From the NCBI GenBank assembly GCA_009741485.1, contig CM019220.1, positions 25,324,646 to 25,388,645 of the forward strand: DNA of 64,000 bases. The letters are read 5' to 3'. Below are positions 1-19,604 of the stretch, piece by piece. Each line of letters begins with the position of its first letter. Position 1 is the stretch's first letter. Both the position numbers and the translations under genes were made by a program. This DNA is from Malurus cyaneus samueli (Eukaryota > Chordata > Aves > Passeriformes > Maluridae). The notes under the pieces were generated by a model. That model was not told the DNA's origin. It did not search any database and saw only the letters and a program-made list of their open reading frames with translations.

Positions 1-2171
1 GGATTTCAGCAGGGCTCAGACTTCCCCCATCACCAGCAGCTGGCAAACTCACTTTCCCTAACTGCATTTTCCAGTTAGAGTGTTATGCCAGCAGAATTGT
101 TTCCAAGCAGCCTGGCTGCTCTGTCTGTGATGATACCTCATCTTTTCTCTATATATACCTTCACCATGCAGCCATATGCTCCTGCACACGGAGAATTAAC
201 CCCCCTTGCACATACACACACATTTTACCCTCACACACACAGGGGGGAGAAATTACTGAAGTAAACATTTAAAGAAAAATTATTGCTTAAGATGGAAATA
301 ACAAAAATCAAGCCTTGAAACAGTTAATCTTCAGATGACTTAAAGCAGTTAACCTTCAGCAGAGATCAGATTTCCAGCTTCTGCAGAGGCTGAGCACTCT
401 CGGGGCCTGTGCATGGTATGCGGCGCTCTCAAGGACAGCCTGATTTTGGCATCTCTGGACAAGTTGGAAATTGTAATTGCAATCACAGTGAGTTGCTGTG
501 CCTGGGACTGACAGGGAGACAGTGGCCCCTGCTAAGTGGCTCTGCTCACACTTGGTGTGCGCGAGTGGAGGGAGGGAGAGGCTGCACAAAAGGGAATCTA
601 CAATCAGAGGAGTTAGGTCACCTCTTGCCCCCCACCTCCCGCAGTCTGACATGATGGAGCGAAAAGCTGTTTGAACTGCGGCTTTTCAGGCAGTGCTTAC
701 AGACCCCTTATGCCAGCTGGAAAGGAGGATGTCTGTGGAAATGACAGCAAAAGAGGATAAGGAAAAATGTCTCACTGCTGCCATAAAGGATTCCATTTGA
801 TCCTAAACCTGCCCTTTCAGCTGAGGTTCAAGATTAACTCTGTTGTATCTCTCAAGCAGCCAGGCAGTCAGTGGAATGACTGTGGAGTGTCTGGATCCAA
901 CTAGTATACTGGGTAACAGCATTATGTGTACAAGGAATTAAAAATACTAAAAAATACTAGAAATACTTCTCCAGTCACCCACACAGTCATATAAGGCAGT
1001 ATCTTACAAGGAGACTGACTGCCAATGCACCTGTGTCAGCTGAGAAATTGTAAATCACAGAGTGTGTCCATAGCCTCAATGGCCCTGTGAACACCACCAT
1101 GGGCCAAGTGAACAGAAAAAAAAAAAACTTCAGCTTAGAACAGTCTAAAGCCAATGGTGGAAACCAAGAAAAGGTATGTCTTCTCTCACCCTCCCCAGCT
1201 GACCAGCAGGCTGGGTCTCCAATGTACTTCCCATCTAGACATACTTTAGGAAACAAAGAAAGTAACTAGACTATCCATATCGCTGTGGGGTTCCAGCTGA
1301 ACAGGAGAAAGAATTCTCTAGTCAGCTATATAATTTTTTTGTCTTCAAGCCTCTGAAGGTAAGTTTGATATTGATATCCTCAAGCTGAGGACTTGTCTTT
1401 ACTGGAAGACAGGCTTACAATTTAGAAAAAGCTGTTTCTGCAGCACATCTGAGTAGTTTATTAATTTAGTTCATTAGGCCAGACATAAATAAAACATGTG
1501 GGTGTCAGTCTCCTACATGCAGCCTTAATTGCTTGCTGCCCGTCTGGTGGAGGTCACTGTCACTTCCCACCTCTGCACTTGGCGTGACAAATGTCCTCTC
1601 TCACTCCAAGTGCTGCCACTGCAGACAGCAGCAATTGCAGCGAGCACAGCCCAAGCCAGGAAACCCCTAGATCTTAATTATAAAACCATAAAAGAAACCA
1701 ACTGCCTCTGAAGCTCTCTTACCAGGAAACAAATGAGAATGGGAAATTTATTTCCAACCATAAATCCCAAAGCCTTCAGTTTAATTTTTCCCAAGTTAAC
1801 TTTCTCACCTAGCTAAGCAGCGCTGCCTTCTATTATTAGCTTCTGGCCCAATATCAGCTGACCACCATCAGTCAAACTGTCTTCATCTCAATGAGCTCAG
1901 GGACTCCCAAGGAACTCTGTGTATGCTGACTTGTGCTTGCAGCCTCTAATTATATTCTAACAGATAATGGAGCATTTAAGCTCAGAGAGGACAGATTAAA
2001 TTTGCAAGTGGATCAAAATCCTGGACATAACCACAGCTCACAGGATTACTTCCTGGAAACATCAAGCTTAGAGGAGAGGCCCTCACCAACTGCCTGTTTC
2101 CCCATGACAAGGTTTTTAAGTATGTTTTTGGCCTCAAAGGCTGTTTGCTATGCTCTCCAACTGCAGCATGA

Positions 2172-2196
2172 CTATTTATTTATTTATTTATTTATT
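2172..2196. repeat. TTTA microsatellite
   Basis: About six uninterrupted copies of TATT/TTTA in intron 19. Confidence 0.95.
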
Positions 2197-3404
2197 ACAT
2201 TGTCAGTGGAGTATCTGGGTTGATGTTAAACCATCTGACCAGGCCAATGGCTACTTGACCTATCAGACAATCCTAACAGTCAAATAAATTGAGGCTGAGG
2301 AGGTGAAATTGTTTTCCCAAGTGAAATTGTAAGTCCTTGTTCTACTGTCAAGATGCATCTTAGCTGCACATTTCCCTTTTTTCCTCACTATAAGTTTCTC
2401 TTCCTTCCACAAAACTCATTAATTCTGTGACCAGCTTTGGGGTGAGGAGCAGGACAGAGCTCCCTCCTGATGACCCTGTGCCTTGCTGGTGACTCCATCC
2501 CAGACAGACTTGCAGGCAGAGCAACAGCAAGAGCACCTATATTCTGAATTGAAATTCCAGCACCTTTTTGGGGATAACGAAGTGTGAACAGCCAGAGCAG
2601 AAACGATGCCCCCCAACTTAAACACATAACCATGCTGAGGGGAAAGTCCTTTAGACTCTGAAATTACCCCAGACAAGACATGCATCAAGAAATATGTGGG
2701 GAAATAAGGCAAACCTACATTTTACTAAACAATAACAGAGACCTGTGTGTGGTCAAAATAAATCCACAGAAGGGCTCCCAAGCAGTCTGGTTCTGCCCTG
2801 GTCTAAGTTACTCTGCAGACTCCAGCTTGTATTGCTGTAGCAGACACAGACCTACTGCAGTGATAAAAACTAGGGATGAACACAGGGAGAAAAGGGAAAG
2901 GGCTAGCTGGGAATGGGTGGGAAAAGAGTGGAAAATAGACTCTGGTGGGGATTCCTCGAGAAAAATCCTAAATAAGGGCTGTGCTTTTGGATGATGGCCA
3001 ATTCATCATCCTCTGAGGGGAGGTGGTTGGCCAGAGCAGGGTTGACATCAGACATTATATCATTACAGTCATTAATGCTCCATTAGCAGGACTTCAGGCT
3101 GCTGAAATGACAGCCCAGGAGCCAAATCGTTGTTCTTTACTCCTTCAGCAATTTCAGGAGCTTGCAGAGCACTTTCAGACTCACATTCTGCCAACATTAG
3201 AAGTTTTCATCAGATCTGTGGGCAGTGCCACTAGCACCTACACCAGCTATTTCTGTGGCCACTGACGTGCCCCAAGTACTCCCTCTGCACACAAACTGCT
3301 GTTGACCAAAGGCTTTCCATTTCCCAGAGCCTTTTTAAAAGGAAGGCTAACTTTTACAAACAAATACAAGGACATTCCCAATCCAGGAAGAAGTAACTGC
3401 TGAC

Positions 3405-3440
3405 AAAAAAAAAAAAAAAAAACCAAAAAACAAAAAACCA
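3405..3440. repeat. A-rich run
   Basis: Eighteen A in a row followed by two further A6 blocks split by C bases, in intron 19. It may be an old poly-A tail, but no retroposed body is recognisable beside it. Confidence 0.9.
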
Positions 3441-4794
3441 TGCTTGTACTTGACAAGGACAAAAAACCAAAGCCAAGGGTGTGACTCCTATAATGACACC
3501 TTCCCACTAACGTCCTCTTCCCATTCACTACCAACATGTCAGACCCTTATTTCAGAAAGAATTAACCCCAGCATATTCATAATGGCATTTTGCCACCTAT
3601 ATACCTCTAAAAATCTGATACGTGCTTTTAACCAACAATCATTATTCATGATATTCTTTTTACTAAAGTACAAGTGATGCATTTTGCTTTCAGATGGACA
3701 TTTAAATTTTCCTCATAAAATAAGATCAGTAAACAGTATCCAGTTTTATCAGGATAGCTATATTGACTAAAGTCTTGGAATTAGAATGAGGAAAGCACAT
3801 TTTTTTACTCTAACTTACACTTCAGTGAAAGATATTTAGGTTTTTTTCTCATAATTTGGATTTTGGCCTAAATTTTTTTAACGTTTAAAACTATGTCTTT
3901 TTTGGTAGAGGGAGGAATAGTCACATTAAAACCATAAACAAAGCTTAGGTCATTCTCTTTAAAAATGTATCATTTCAGAAACTAAACAACTGGTTTAGGA
4001 GGTAAGGATGGCAAGAACTTCTGTGTAATTAGATGAGCAATTATTTCACAATGAAATTTAATCATCATCAATGAAGAGCAGAAAAGGATTACAAACCACT
4101 GCACATATATCAAAAGCAGCATTGATAGGAAACATATTATTTCTTCTTATTGCCACTTGTATCAACTAATGATGAAGTCTAATTATTTTTATTGTGATTA
4201 AAGACAACCTACGGGTTATTTTTAACCTCAAGAACTAAAAACAACTTTAACTTTTTTCTCACCTTGCTACTGCTGGATCAGAGACTCATGAAAAACTGTT
4301 AAATTAAAGAGAAACCTTTCCTAGGGTAACTGTACAGTCAAAATCTCCAGCATTCTGAAAAGCCCTTCTAAATTTTTGAGCCATTTATCAGTTGTTCTGA
4401 TGCAAACATGATGGGGAAATATGGTCCAGTGAACTAAACTGACCTAATCTGAGCCATGAAACCCCAGACTTTTACCAAGGACCTTATGCTTTCTTTGCTT
4501 CAAGGTCAATCACTATCAGAGTAGGAGATAGTACTATTATTTATCTATCAGATCAGGGGTCAGATCCTGAGCTGGTGCAAGTTGCTCAGTTCCCTCACCT
4601 TTTGTCTGGAATCTGACATCCAGTTCACTGGATCCCACATCTCCTCTTTGAGCACCTTTGTTACTAGCAATACTCTTTGTCCATTAAGCAAAAATACCTA
4701 ATATTTGTTATCTCTTTAGTGCAATTAATTCCTTAAAAAAGGGCCAAAATGTTCTTTTTATTTGTTATTTGTGCAGAATGATTATTGAATGTAA

Positions 4795-4880
4795 TAAAAC
4801 CACAGAATGATCGAGTCAGAGTCACCAGGGCTGGAAAAGATCTAACCAACATAAATGTGCAGTGCTCTGTCAAAAGCACA
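4795..4880 (-). mobile_element. Possible CR1 3' fragment
   Basis: CACAGAATGATCGAGTCAGA followed shortly by GGGCTGGAAAAGATCTAACC resembles the reverse complement of the CR1 terminus (ATTCTATG end preceded by AGGTCCCTTCCAACC-type sequence). The match is short and diverged. Confidence 0.35.
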
Positions 4881-5722
4881 GGAAATCCCTTTCTCTACAC
4901 AGCCTTCCTTCAACTGTCTAAGAACTCACCCATGAAAGAGCCATCCGGAACAGATAAATCCAAAAATGCTCATTTCTGTTCACTTCTAGATGGAGGAATA
5001 GACTATATAATGGGAGTACATTCTCCTTGTGGCTTACAGTCCCATTAATGCTAACAAATTAGGCCTATGCACTGAAGAGATCTGTAAGACTTAGAAGTCC
5101 TATGTAATTTTCAAGTTCACAAGAGGGATTTACAAAAAGAGTGCAAATTTCTATGACTTCTCAAAAAATTGTCACTGAATAAGATACAGATGTTCACAAT
5201 GTCAGTGAGCCTCGATCTTGACACAGAGCTAAAAACTGAACACAAAGACTCTGTGATCATAGAATATTCAAGAAAATTACCATCTCGACCTCATTTCAGA
5301 TTAGTAAAGCAAAAGGGTTTTTAAATCCAGTGTATTTTAACTTCCCCTCTCTTCCTGTTATGTTTTGCTGCTGCTGCTAGGTCTCAGATTCTCGGAACAT
5401 CAGAGTGGGGGAGAACTGAGCAGAATTTCTGTTCCTGTGGGTTCTGCACCAGTACAGACCTGCATGCATGGTAAGATGCTCCCTTGCAACTCTTTCTCTC
5501 TCTTCCATGGCTTTTCTGCCACAGAAAGACACAGTACCTGGCCCATGAAACAGAGGAGTTTTAGACTTAGACTGATGGAAAACAATTTATAAGAAAACTC
5601 TAAGTATCTTGGGGCACATGCAGTGGAAAACCCACCAGGTCCTGTGTACAAGCCTCCTTCTGCAATTTAAATATAAGGAAAGAAAAGTGGCAGGAATTTC
5701 TCTTTACAACCTTTGTGGGCTA

Positions 5723-10495
<4,773 letters not shown>

Positions 10496-13400
10496 TCAGG
10501 GCAAACACACTGACACACGTTAGGAGTTTGCTTGTTTTTCATCATGATACCAATTCTATTTTGGTTGATCAACCACCATGCACATGTGAGGAGTCGTGTG
10601 GACAAGGAAACACAACATGCACTTTGATGGCAAATGCAAATCTGCAATGGCAAAATGAGGACACAGGTGTCGGCAGTTTGCCTATGTTGACTTTGGCTCC
10701 ACCTATGTCAACTCATGGGCTCGTGCATTTAGGGGAAACCAAATAAAAGAAAAGCTCCTAAACTACCAATATAATGTGTCTGAGTATGGAGGAAGTGAGA
10801 GGGAACTTCGCAGGCAAAATATAGAGAACACCTACACAGGAAATGGAGAAATCAGACTCGTTCCAAAGGAAAACACAAAGCAATACCTTAAACTAGGCAT
10901 TTTCACAGCATACCACAAACTTACCAACATGAACACACTCAGAGCATTTAACATTCTTCCAACAATGGCTGGACAGTTGCTGAAAAGATGGGTAAAAAGA
11001 CAGCATGACAACTGCACAGTATTGATGGTGCCGAAACCACTGCCTGGTAAGCACAGGAAATAGGTTAACTGTTGTCAGGATTGTGGAAATGGCAATGCTG
11101 TGCTCTTAAAGCCTCTCTCACTTTTATCTGAATGAAGATGAAAGATACATTGTGGCCTATTAATAAAAATGTACCACACAGCTACTGAAAATTTCAGAGC
11201 CTCCCTCAGAAACACTAAATTGTTTCATCCAACCCATTATTCTTCTTTTTACAAGCTTTCATGAAACAATACCATCTCACCTGGTTTGGCGCATGAAGGT
11301 GTGTCTACATTACCTCTGATAAAGCCTCACACTCACACATGCAGTATTTAAAGCACCACCACCACATTTTTCCAGGGAAAACACACGAACACAAAGACTT
11401 CTTGCAGTTCACAGACATTCCAATGGAAACTCTAAGATTGCAAATAAAGGAGGGGGAATGTTGTCTGTCTGGAAAATGAGTTATGCTGTTTGGGGAACAC
11501 AAGTCCAGTACCACCTACTCCTCCTCCAGGCCCTTTCCAACCCCAGTGGTTGCTCTGTGATTTTGAGAGCAGAGCTTAAAGAATCTGACATATCCACTCC
11601 AAAAAATGCTCCTCCTTGTTTATGTCTTTCTACATTGCTGACGCAATAAAGTCTTTAACAGCTAACTATGAATAACACTGGCCATCAAAAGACTTCTGTG
11701 GAGCTTGTACTAGCTAATGATCTTGAGCAGAGGATTTTTTTTTTAAATGCATTTTTATGCTATATGAACAGTCATATAATTTTTAGCAAACATCACCAAA
11801 CCACTGGCTAAACAGGCAGGAGAACTCTCAGCTTTAAAGGGCATATTAATAACTAACACAACAGTTGTCAAAGTAAGTAATTGGAGTTTTATAGTACTGT
11901 GTACTCTAAAAATAGTCCATATAATATTTACATGATAGACCATAACAAGGAAATGGTTCTAAAGGGGACATAATAAGTAATGAAGAAAATAAAATGAAGT
12001 TTGCAGCCCTTCTATTGTTAGAGTTATAGAGTACAAGAGGAATTCAAAATGGTTCTTGTCAACTCTCACTGACTTTAAAAGAATGTCTTCCTTTTCAGTA
12101 GGGAATTAAAAAAAAAGGAAATAATTTTCAATGACTTCACCAAACTAGCATTTTAGTTGTTAATGTGAAATTTGTTGAATTTTCTGGAGGTACTACCTAA
12201 ACACACTATCAAGCCAGCTTACAGAGGAAGCATGAAAGGAACAGTACATTTTCAGGGTGCCACCCCATCATTGCGGTTATTTTCACTTGTGTTTGTTGGG
12301 CTGACTTTGCTTCATCTCTCTCTTCTGGAAATCTCATCAGTTCTCCTGCCTCTGTTCTCTACCATTTTCATGCTTGCAGAGCCCTACCTTTAATACTCTG
12401 ATGAATTCCCTTAAGCTGTTTACCTTTCTGCTGGGCCTTTGCTGGGGTTGTTCAGCACAGATCCCTGCAAGGTGGCACTGACCAGAGTCACAAAACCTTC
12501 TCCCATTTTGTTTTTTTTGAAAATCCAATCCTTTTTTGCATATGCACCTAACAAACTGTTTGTCTTCACAGGCAGCTGGACACACAAATCTTCTTTTCTC
12601 TAGTGGCATTAAGGACTTAATCCACTTACTTTTGTTACATTAGTGTCCCACAGCCATCTCTGTCACTGTAATTCCTGGCATTTGCCCACCTCAGACTACT
12701 GCCCACTTAAAACCTAATTCCAATGCAGATAAAGAGAAAAAATGCACTATCAAAATCCCTCTTTATCTTAAAGCAATTTTTTTAAAACATGGAGGACTAA
12801 AAAAGGCTCAGAAAACCTAGAGTCAAGCAAGGAGAAGTAGTTTCATGTCAGTCCTGCCTGTCCAGCATAATGAAAGGACAGCCAAAAGTCAATCCTAGCT
12901 CACATTTCTCAGAGCTCCACCACTCACCCACCAACAGGAAACTCCTGATATAGCCACTGCTTTCCTTTACACATAGGAAATCTACTCCAGAAGACGGAAA
13001 CAATCTGTTAGGTGTTTCTGGATTTTCATGCTCGTCAAAACAGACTTAGCAGTCCAAGAAAATGGCCCTGATTCATAATTCAACCCCATATAATTAACTG
13101 GCTATCACACATCCCTCCCTCAGCTGAGGACACAATACCCAGTTATTAAGTGGAAAAGGTGTAAATGGGGAAGGCTGTGGGAGGAAAAAAAAATCACAAC
13201 ATGAAAATCCTGCCCTCTTAAACTAGAAACTGTGCATCTGTGGCTAAAAGTTGAAAGAAAGATTCCAGTATTCCCTTAGGAGAAATGAATAATATATATG
13301 TATTTCTTTTTAAATGTGTACTGTGTTTTCATATTTAGAAACACGTAACAGCAACTCCCACACACCAAAACGGAGGCTGAGTTCAAAGTTAGTGTTCCAA

Positions 13401-15819
13401 GGTGGACAAGGTTGCTCAGCAGCAGGGCTCGTACATTCCATCCACTCCAAAACATCAGGACATCAGCAATTCCCACAGTGCCCTGAGACCAGGTATTAAA
13501 GCCTAATTACTGATTTAGGTGAGTACAGGGTTGGTCTCACACTCTTGACTGGAAAGTGCAGCAGGAAAGGGGAAGGAAATTGAGTTGGGGCCATGGAGCA
13601 AAGCTGACAAACACCACCTGTTCCTCCATCCTTGGCATTGACCCACCTGGTAGGAGACGTAAAGAAATTGAGCTTTGAAGCCAAGCTGTTAGAGGGCTGC
13701 AAGTTTCTGTCTCAGCCTTCCCCTCCTTGGAGTTTTTATCTCTATCTCTATATTCGTTACAACCTTGAGTGTTTCCTAAGTAGTTCCTTCATGTAAATCC
13801 TTGTTTTTGAGGCATTAGTTTTTCCTGATGGATGCTTCCCACATTCTACATTCCTCACCCTTTCCATCAGTGGGGGTTCAGCCAACTCTGTTGCCCTTTC
13901 AGAGATCTGACGGATTCTGCTAATCCTGGAACGATAATCTTATTATTTAAAGCATACAAGATAAACAACCAGGTTGAGAAGCAAATTTGTGGATGTTTCA
14001 TTAGCCTCTTTCTGCTGTGCAAAGCTCGGCATCCACAACTTCCAGAGTGCCTGGTGTTCACAAAATGCTGCTCCCCAGGGGTGGCGAGGATTCAGATGAT
14101 GTTACTCATATCAAGACATTGCTTTGCTTTATGTTCTTTTTTTTTTCAAGAATATGGTGCCTTTCCCCCCCTCTCCTATTAATCTGAAGTGTTTGAATAC
14201 TGACAAATGGTCCTATTTATGTGCAGATTATGAGTTTTTATCAAAAGCAAACGCAAATTTTATCTCACAGCTGATCTCACAGTTACACAATAACTACCAA
14301 CTGCACATTTAATCCAGAGATGGGCAAGCTGTCAACTAGCCACAACTTTTCAATATGCAAAATGACCTCAGGGTTGCAGTCTGTGCCTGGGTCCACTCAG
14401 CAGCTGAACGTCATTAAAGAGCAAACACAGATTTCATATGGCTAAGGCATCTGGCCAGGGACAAGCAGGTACCTACTGTCCAAATTCCCTTTTCCTTACC
14501 CACACTGGCTCTTATATCAATGCCTGTAAAAGCATGTTCACTCAGCAAAGTAAATGAGGATAAAGAAAAAAATATTAACTACAACTCTAAAAATTATTAT
14601 AGCCTAACATTCTAGACATGAATACATATTGATTAAAAATCTATGGCGTCTTTATTACCATTAGGCACAGACAGTGCACAATGGATTTCTGTAAAACTAA
14701 TTTTAAACCTGAATAGCATAATTTAGAACTACCACTCTGTTATGTTTACACTATAAATTACTAAAGTCTCTCAATTTTAACTCCATGTTAATATATCTGA
14801 CTGGGAACAACAACTGAAATCTCTGGGATTACAGCATCAATACAAAGGCTTTTTATGGGCTTCTCCTCCACTAAAATGGGAAAATTCCAATAAAACCGAG
14901 AAGTTCCAATAAAATGTCTTGCACCCCTGCTGCTTTTAGGCTGAGATTTTTCATTTCTGCCTCAACGTAAAAAAGGAGTGCTATTGTTAAGAGCTTGCAC
15001 AGTGACTGTTTTGCCACTTGTGCTTTAAATAAACAGATTAGCATTCTTTTTAAAATATGCCAAGTCAGGCCCCATATAATGCAGATTGATTTATCTGTGA
15101 CACAAAGACAGTTAAAGCCACTGGACTCACAGGTGAAGCCAGTTCAGCAAGTAAAAGAGCAATATAAACTTGTTATATTTCCCATTTTCTTTGGAAACAG
15201 TAGTATTTTACTTTGAATAAAGGAAACTATAACTCCAGTGTCCATGGGTGCTGATGGACTGCCCTACATCAAAATTATCAGCATTACTCAAAGAGTTTCC
15301 TGCTGCATAAAGAGTTCCTGTTAGAAGCAATCAACTCAGTCTGCTTCTCTGCAACCGGTGCCAGTCAACTGGCTCATCATGCCTGGGCACATGAAATTAT
15401 TCAACAAGAAAACACACTTTTCTCCAACAAAAACATGTCCTGCTTTGGTGGCACTATTTGCTGTTCATTCGCTGTTAGATCCAGCAGCACCATGAAGCAG
15501 CACAACCTGTTGCAGGGCCTTTGAATCATTTGGGACAGCCAGAATTTGCTTTCAGAAACTCCAGGAGTATTCCACAGTAGAGAGCCTTCAAGGGGTGTAT
15601 TTGGGGACCCAGACTGTCATTCTGAACCAGATTCCCTCCTCTGAAGTCTTTATGATTTTAAGTTTCTCCTTTATGAAAACAAATTGTGTAAATTAAAGGG
15701 AGCCCCAACCTCTGCCCAAGCACATCTCAAATGGAAAACAGGCCCTGCACATAAGGGAGCAGTCAGACTAAGGGTCAGCCCTGGACACTGGCAAAAGAGA
15801 AAAACCAAGCATCAAAACT

Positions 15820-16056
15820 GAAAAACGGGAAATTTCCATTAGATCTATGGAAGAAATTCTTCCTGTGAGGGTGCTAAGGCCCTGGCACAGGGTGCCCAGA
15901 GCAGCTGTGGCTGCCCCATCCCTGGAAGAGTTCAAGGCCAGATTGGACAGGGCTTGGAACAACTTGGAATAGTGGAAGGTGTTCCTGTCCATGGCTGAGG
16001 GTGGAATGAGATATCCTTAAGGTCCCTTCCAACCCAAACTATTCTCTGATTCTATG
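15820..16056 (+). mobile_element. CR1-type LINE 3' end
   Basis: The plus strand shows the typical avian CR1 3' terminal consensus: GGAAGAAATTCTTCCTGTGA, a CCTGGCACAGGGTGCCCAGA block, GTGGCTGCCCCATCCCTGGA, then CTTCCAACCCAAACTATTCT and the end ATTCTATG. It is 5'-truncated, as most CR1 copies are, and lies antisense to ERBB4 in intron 16. The left boundary is approximate. This is the strongest marker that the genome is avian. Confidence 0.9.
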
Positions 16057-19000
16057 GTAACAAAATGGAACATGATGAACAGATGAGAACAAAATTGTCA
16101 CATGGTGTTCCCAATCTTCAAGTTTCTTTCATATTCAATAATTTGTTCTGTACAGCTACTAACCTTGCAGCATTAACTAGAGCAAAAGAAATGGCAACAA
16201 ATAGAACTGCATCCTCTATCTTTTTGTTTCCTTCCACTTTTTTGCTGTCACTACTTCTTTTCACTCATGTTCTGGTGGTTTACAATTTCTGGCCTTGTAA
16301 GCCATGTCTATACTGCCAAATTTCAGTGACATATCCAAACATCATTGGATTTATGACAAATTGAGAACTATGAGTTAAAATGGAACACTGAGTACTATAA
16401 GAGCATGCAACAAAAATCCAAGTGAGCAATTTAAGCAGTGTCCAGCATTGGTGTATTGCTTTAAAAGCTTGTGTTTCCAAAGGACGCACTGTGTCACGGG
16501 CAGGGTATTGGGCATCTAAAATAAACTGTTTTGAGGAAAGGGCTCTGTTTTTGTATTAAAATGGTTGATTGCATTTCAGAGAGTTTTCCTGTATCAGTGA
16601 CAAATCAGGGATTACATCATGACTCAACCGTGCTTAACCAAAGGTTGGCCCTTGTTCTGATATAAGGTTGTATTTGTTCTCAGATTTCTGCATAAATGTC
16701 ACAGCTCTCCAGTATGAGAGACTACCAGCTCTGCTGAGAAATGTACCACAATGGGAAAATACAGTTACTCCTCATAACCCTCTGCCAAAGAAAAGCTCTA
16801 TTAGAACCACCTAGCACCTCCTCTTCACATTATCCCATAATCTTTCCTTGCCTGTTTTATCATTTGCTCAATCTCAGATAACTACCGAAAAGATTTTTGA
16901 CATTATCTTCTATTGATGAAACAGCCAATATGTCTGCAAAAGATCTTGTTCACCAGCAAGTGAAAATGGTGTCATTAAAAATTTACATCAGATTGAAAAA
17001 AAAGCATGGAGCTTTTTGACAAAAGTACAGATAAGATCTGAATGAGTTTCTCGTCTCTCCTAGCAAAGGACAGTCTGAAAACCCAGAATTTTACCTGACC
17101 TAACTGCTAATGAGCTAGCATATGTCAACAGAACAGAAATCTTGTGTAAATTCATGTGGAACTCCCACTCTGTGCCTCACCACAGCCGACAGGAGACAAA
17201 GCCCAGGATTTGGCAGCTGGATTTGCTTGTCTGTGTCCAACTGAGTACTCAGAATCAATATTCAAAGGGGGTTCTGCTCTTAGAGCATAAGCCAAGAGCT
17301 GATCACACTGGAAACTATTGCCACAGACATGGAAGTGTCCTGTCACATGGCAGGAGGAGCCACACCACCCTCTGTCTCCAGGCTCAGCACAAACTCATCT
17401 CGCTTGCAAGAAAAATTCCCAGTCCTGATTTCATAAATCTGGTGCTGAAGAAGAGAATATTACATGGAAAATCATTCCAGGGATTAATAACCTTCATTAG
17501 AAATGCACTGGCATTTTGCTGCTTTGAATGTCTCTCAGATTTCATCCATTTTACACCTTACAGACACTCAAGTCTTCTTTTCAGTTTGCTAGACTTGGTG
17601 CCATCCTTAACCAAACTTTGTCTCCTTACCTGTGTACTCTTAGAGGATAATAAGTGTAAGCTGTTTCAGTTCCTAAACTTCACTTTAAGACACAAGGTAC
17701 TATTCCCAAAGGCTCTTCTCTAAAGCCTGTCTAACACACATTCCTGTGAAAATGATCTCTCCAAAGGTACAGGTCTACATTCTTGTTCAACTCTCTCCAC
17801 TACCACTGTAATAAGGGGAAAAAAAGGCAAAATACCTCAACTTTATGGAAAGGAGATGCAAAGGAAACTGAACCAATGGAGAGAGGGCATGGCATAGGAA
17901 ATGAGTTTAGTGTTAGTCCCCCTTTCCCTTCTAGAATTTGAATTTAGTTATTTGAAAATACTACCCAAAGGTACAGATAATTTATATGACATTTTCCCAC
18001 CCTGTTACTTTACAGCATGGAAAAAAAAATTATAGTAAGATTAAGTAATTTGATCTGATGGCTTGATTTACTAATGCTCTATTCCTGCATGGTTGTTGGT
18101 ATTTGTGGTAATGCTTCCACCTTTGGTAAATGATGAGGTACAGCTTCCCACACATAGCACCAAAGTCAGGAGTTTGTTAATTCCTTGAAGCCTACAGCTT
18201 GTTTGATTAGTTAACTACCATTGTGCTTGCTACATACTAGTAAAGTATCAGATTGAAAACTGCTTCTTCCATTTCTGCAAAAATGAATGAAAAAGACTGA
18301 CAGACAACTATACAATCATCATTAATAAGATATTTGCCAGTTTTGATCCAATGCTGGAAAAGCTGTTGCAATTTAACTGAGAAGTAGAACTCACATTTTG
18401 GGATGTAAAACAACAAAAAGGTAACGTCATTTACAGATTTCAAATGCAAATTCTCATCTGCATCACACTTTCCACACTCCATCACTCCAGCAAACTGGTG
18501 TTAAACAGGCAATGAAAAGCCAAGAGCTTCCCATTTTATGCAGGAATTGCAGCTCCTTCACACCTGAGTAAGGTCACAAGGAGCAAGCCAGATTGCAGAG
18601 AATTAAGTCTGGACTGGACTCTCAGCTCAAATACATTGGTCATGTAAATTTTTCTACGAAACAGTGACAAATCCTACATTGCACAGGTAGATTGCAAGTC
18701 AGACCACAAGCTTTAGTTCTGATTTATTATATGTTAAATATTAATGAATTATTAAGAAACCATTCACTGAGGTTTAAACAACCCTACATCTTACATATTT
18801 CTAAAGCTCTACAAATGTATATTTAATAATAGATAATTAATTTATAACAACATTAAATCTAAATTAAATTCTCATTTCTAGCCATAAGAGAAGCCCATTG
18901 GAAAGTGGTGAGATACATACTGTTGCTTTGTAATAAGGTCACTTCTTCATGGCACAATTTTATTTCAGTGTTGTATATATATTATTTATGCAGCCAAATC

Positions 19001-19580
19001 AATACAGGCATACAACACAAGGGGGGTGATGGAAAACAAAAGCAGTGACCTCTGCAATGGCACCACATGTTGTTTTCCATTCTAACAAACCATTTATTAA
19101 TTTAGATTTCCTATTGCTTCTTCGCTTTCAGCAGTGACCTATCACATTTGGCCTAATCACTCATTTTTTTTGCTCATTGTTTCAGTAAAGATAATTTAGT
19201 CAGTTTGCTGAACAAAGAATTTTCCCATCAAACAAGCACAGCTGCTGAGGAACTTGGTCAATGAGTATCAACAATCTCAATATCCCACAAGAGATTTTTG
19301 CTCACATTCCACTTCTTGTATAACAAACTTCTAGAAACATCAGACCTTATTCTATCCTGTGCTCTCTCAACAGGATCCTCAAACTAGCGGAGCCAGTTTG
19401 GATTTTAAACAGCATTGTGTGAGAATTGCTTCCAGTTTTTTCACTCTACCCACCTTAAGAGTTCATTTCTCTCTCTAGTAGCAGACCCTACTAAGTCCTT
19501 GCATACTATGAATCCACCCCAACCAACCCTGGTGAGCAAAGCAGATGAAGCATAAACTTTCACTGATGCGCCAATCTACT

Positions 19581-19604
19581 TGATTCTGTGATTCTGTGAA
19601 TCTG
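19581..19604 (+). repeat. Short ATTCTGTG tandem, CR1-tail-like
   Basis: About three copies of an 8-bp ATTCTGTG unit (TGATTCTGTGATTCTGTGAA) occur in a row. This is the sort of terminal microsatellite found at CR1 3' ends, but no convincing CR1 body precedes it. Confidence 0.4.
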
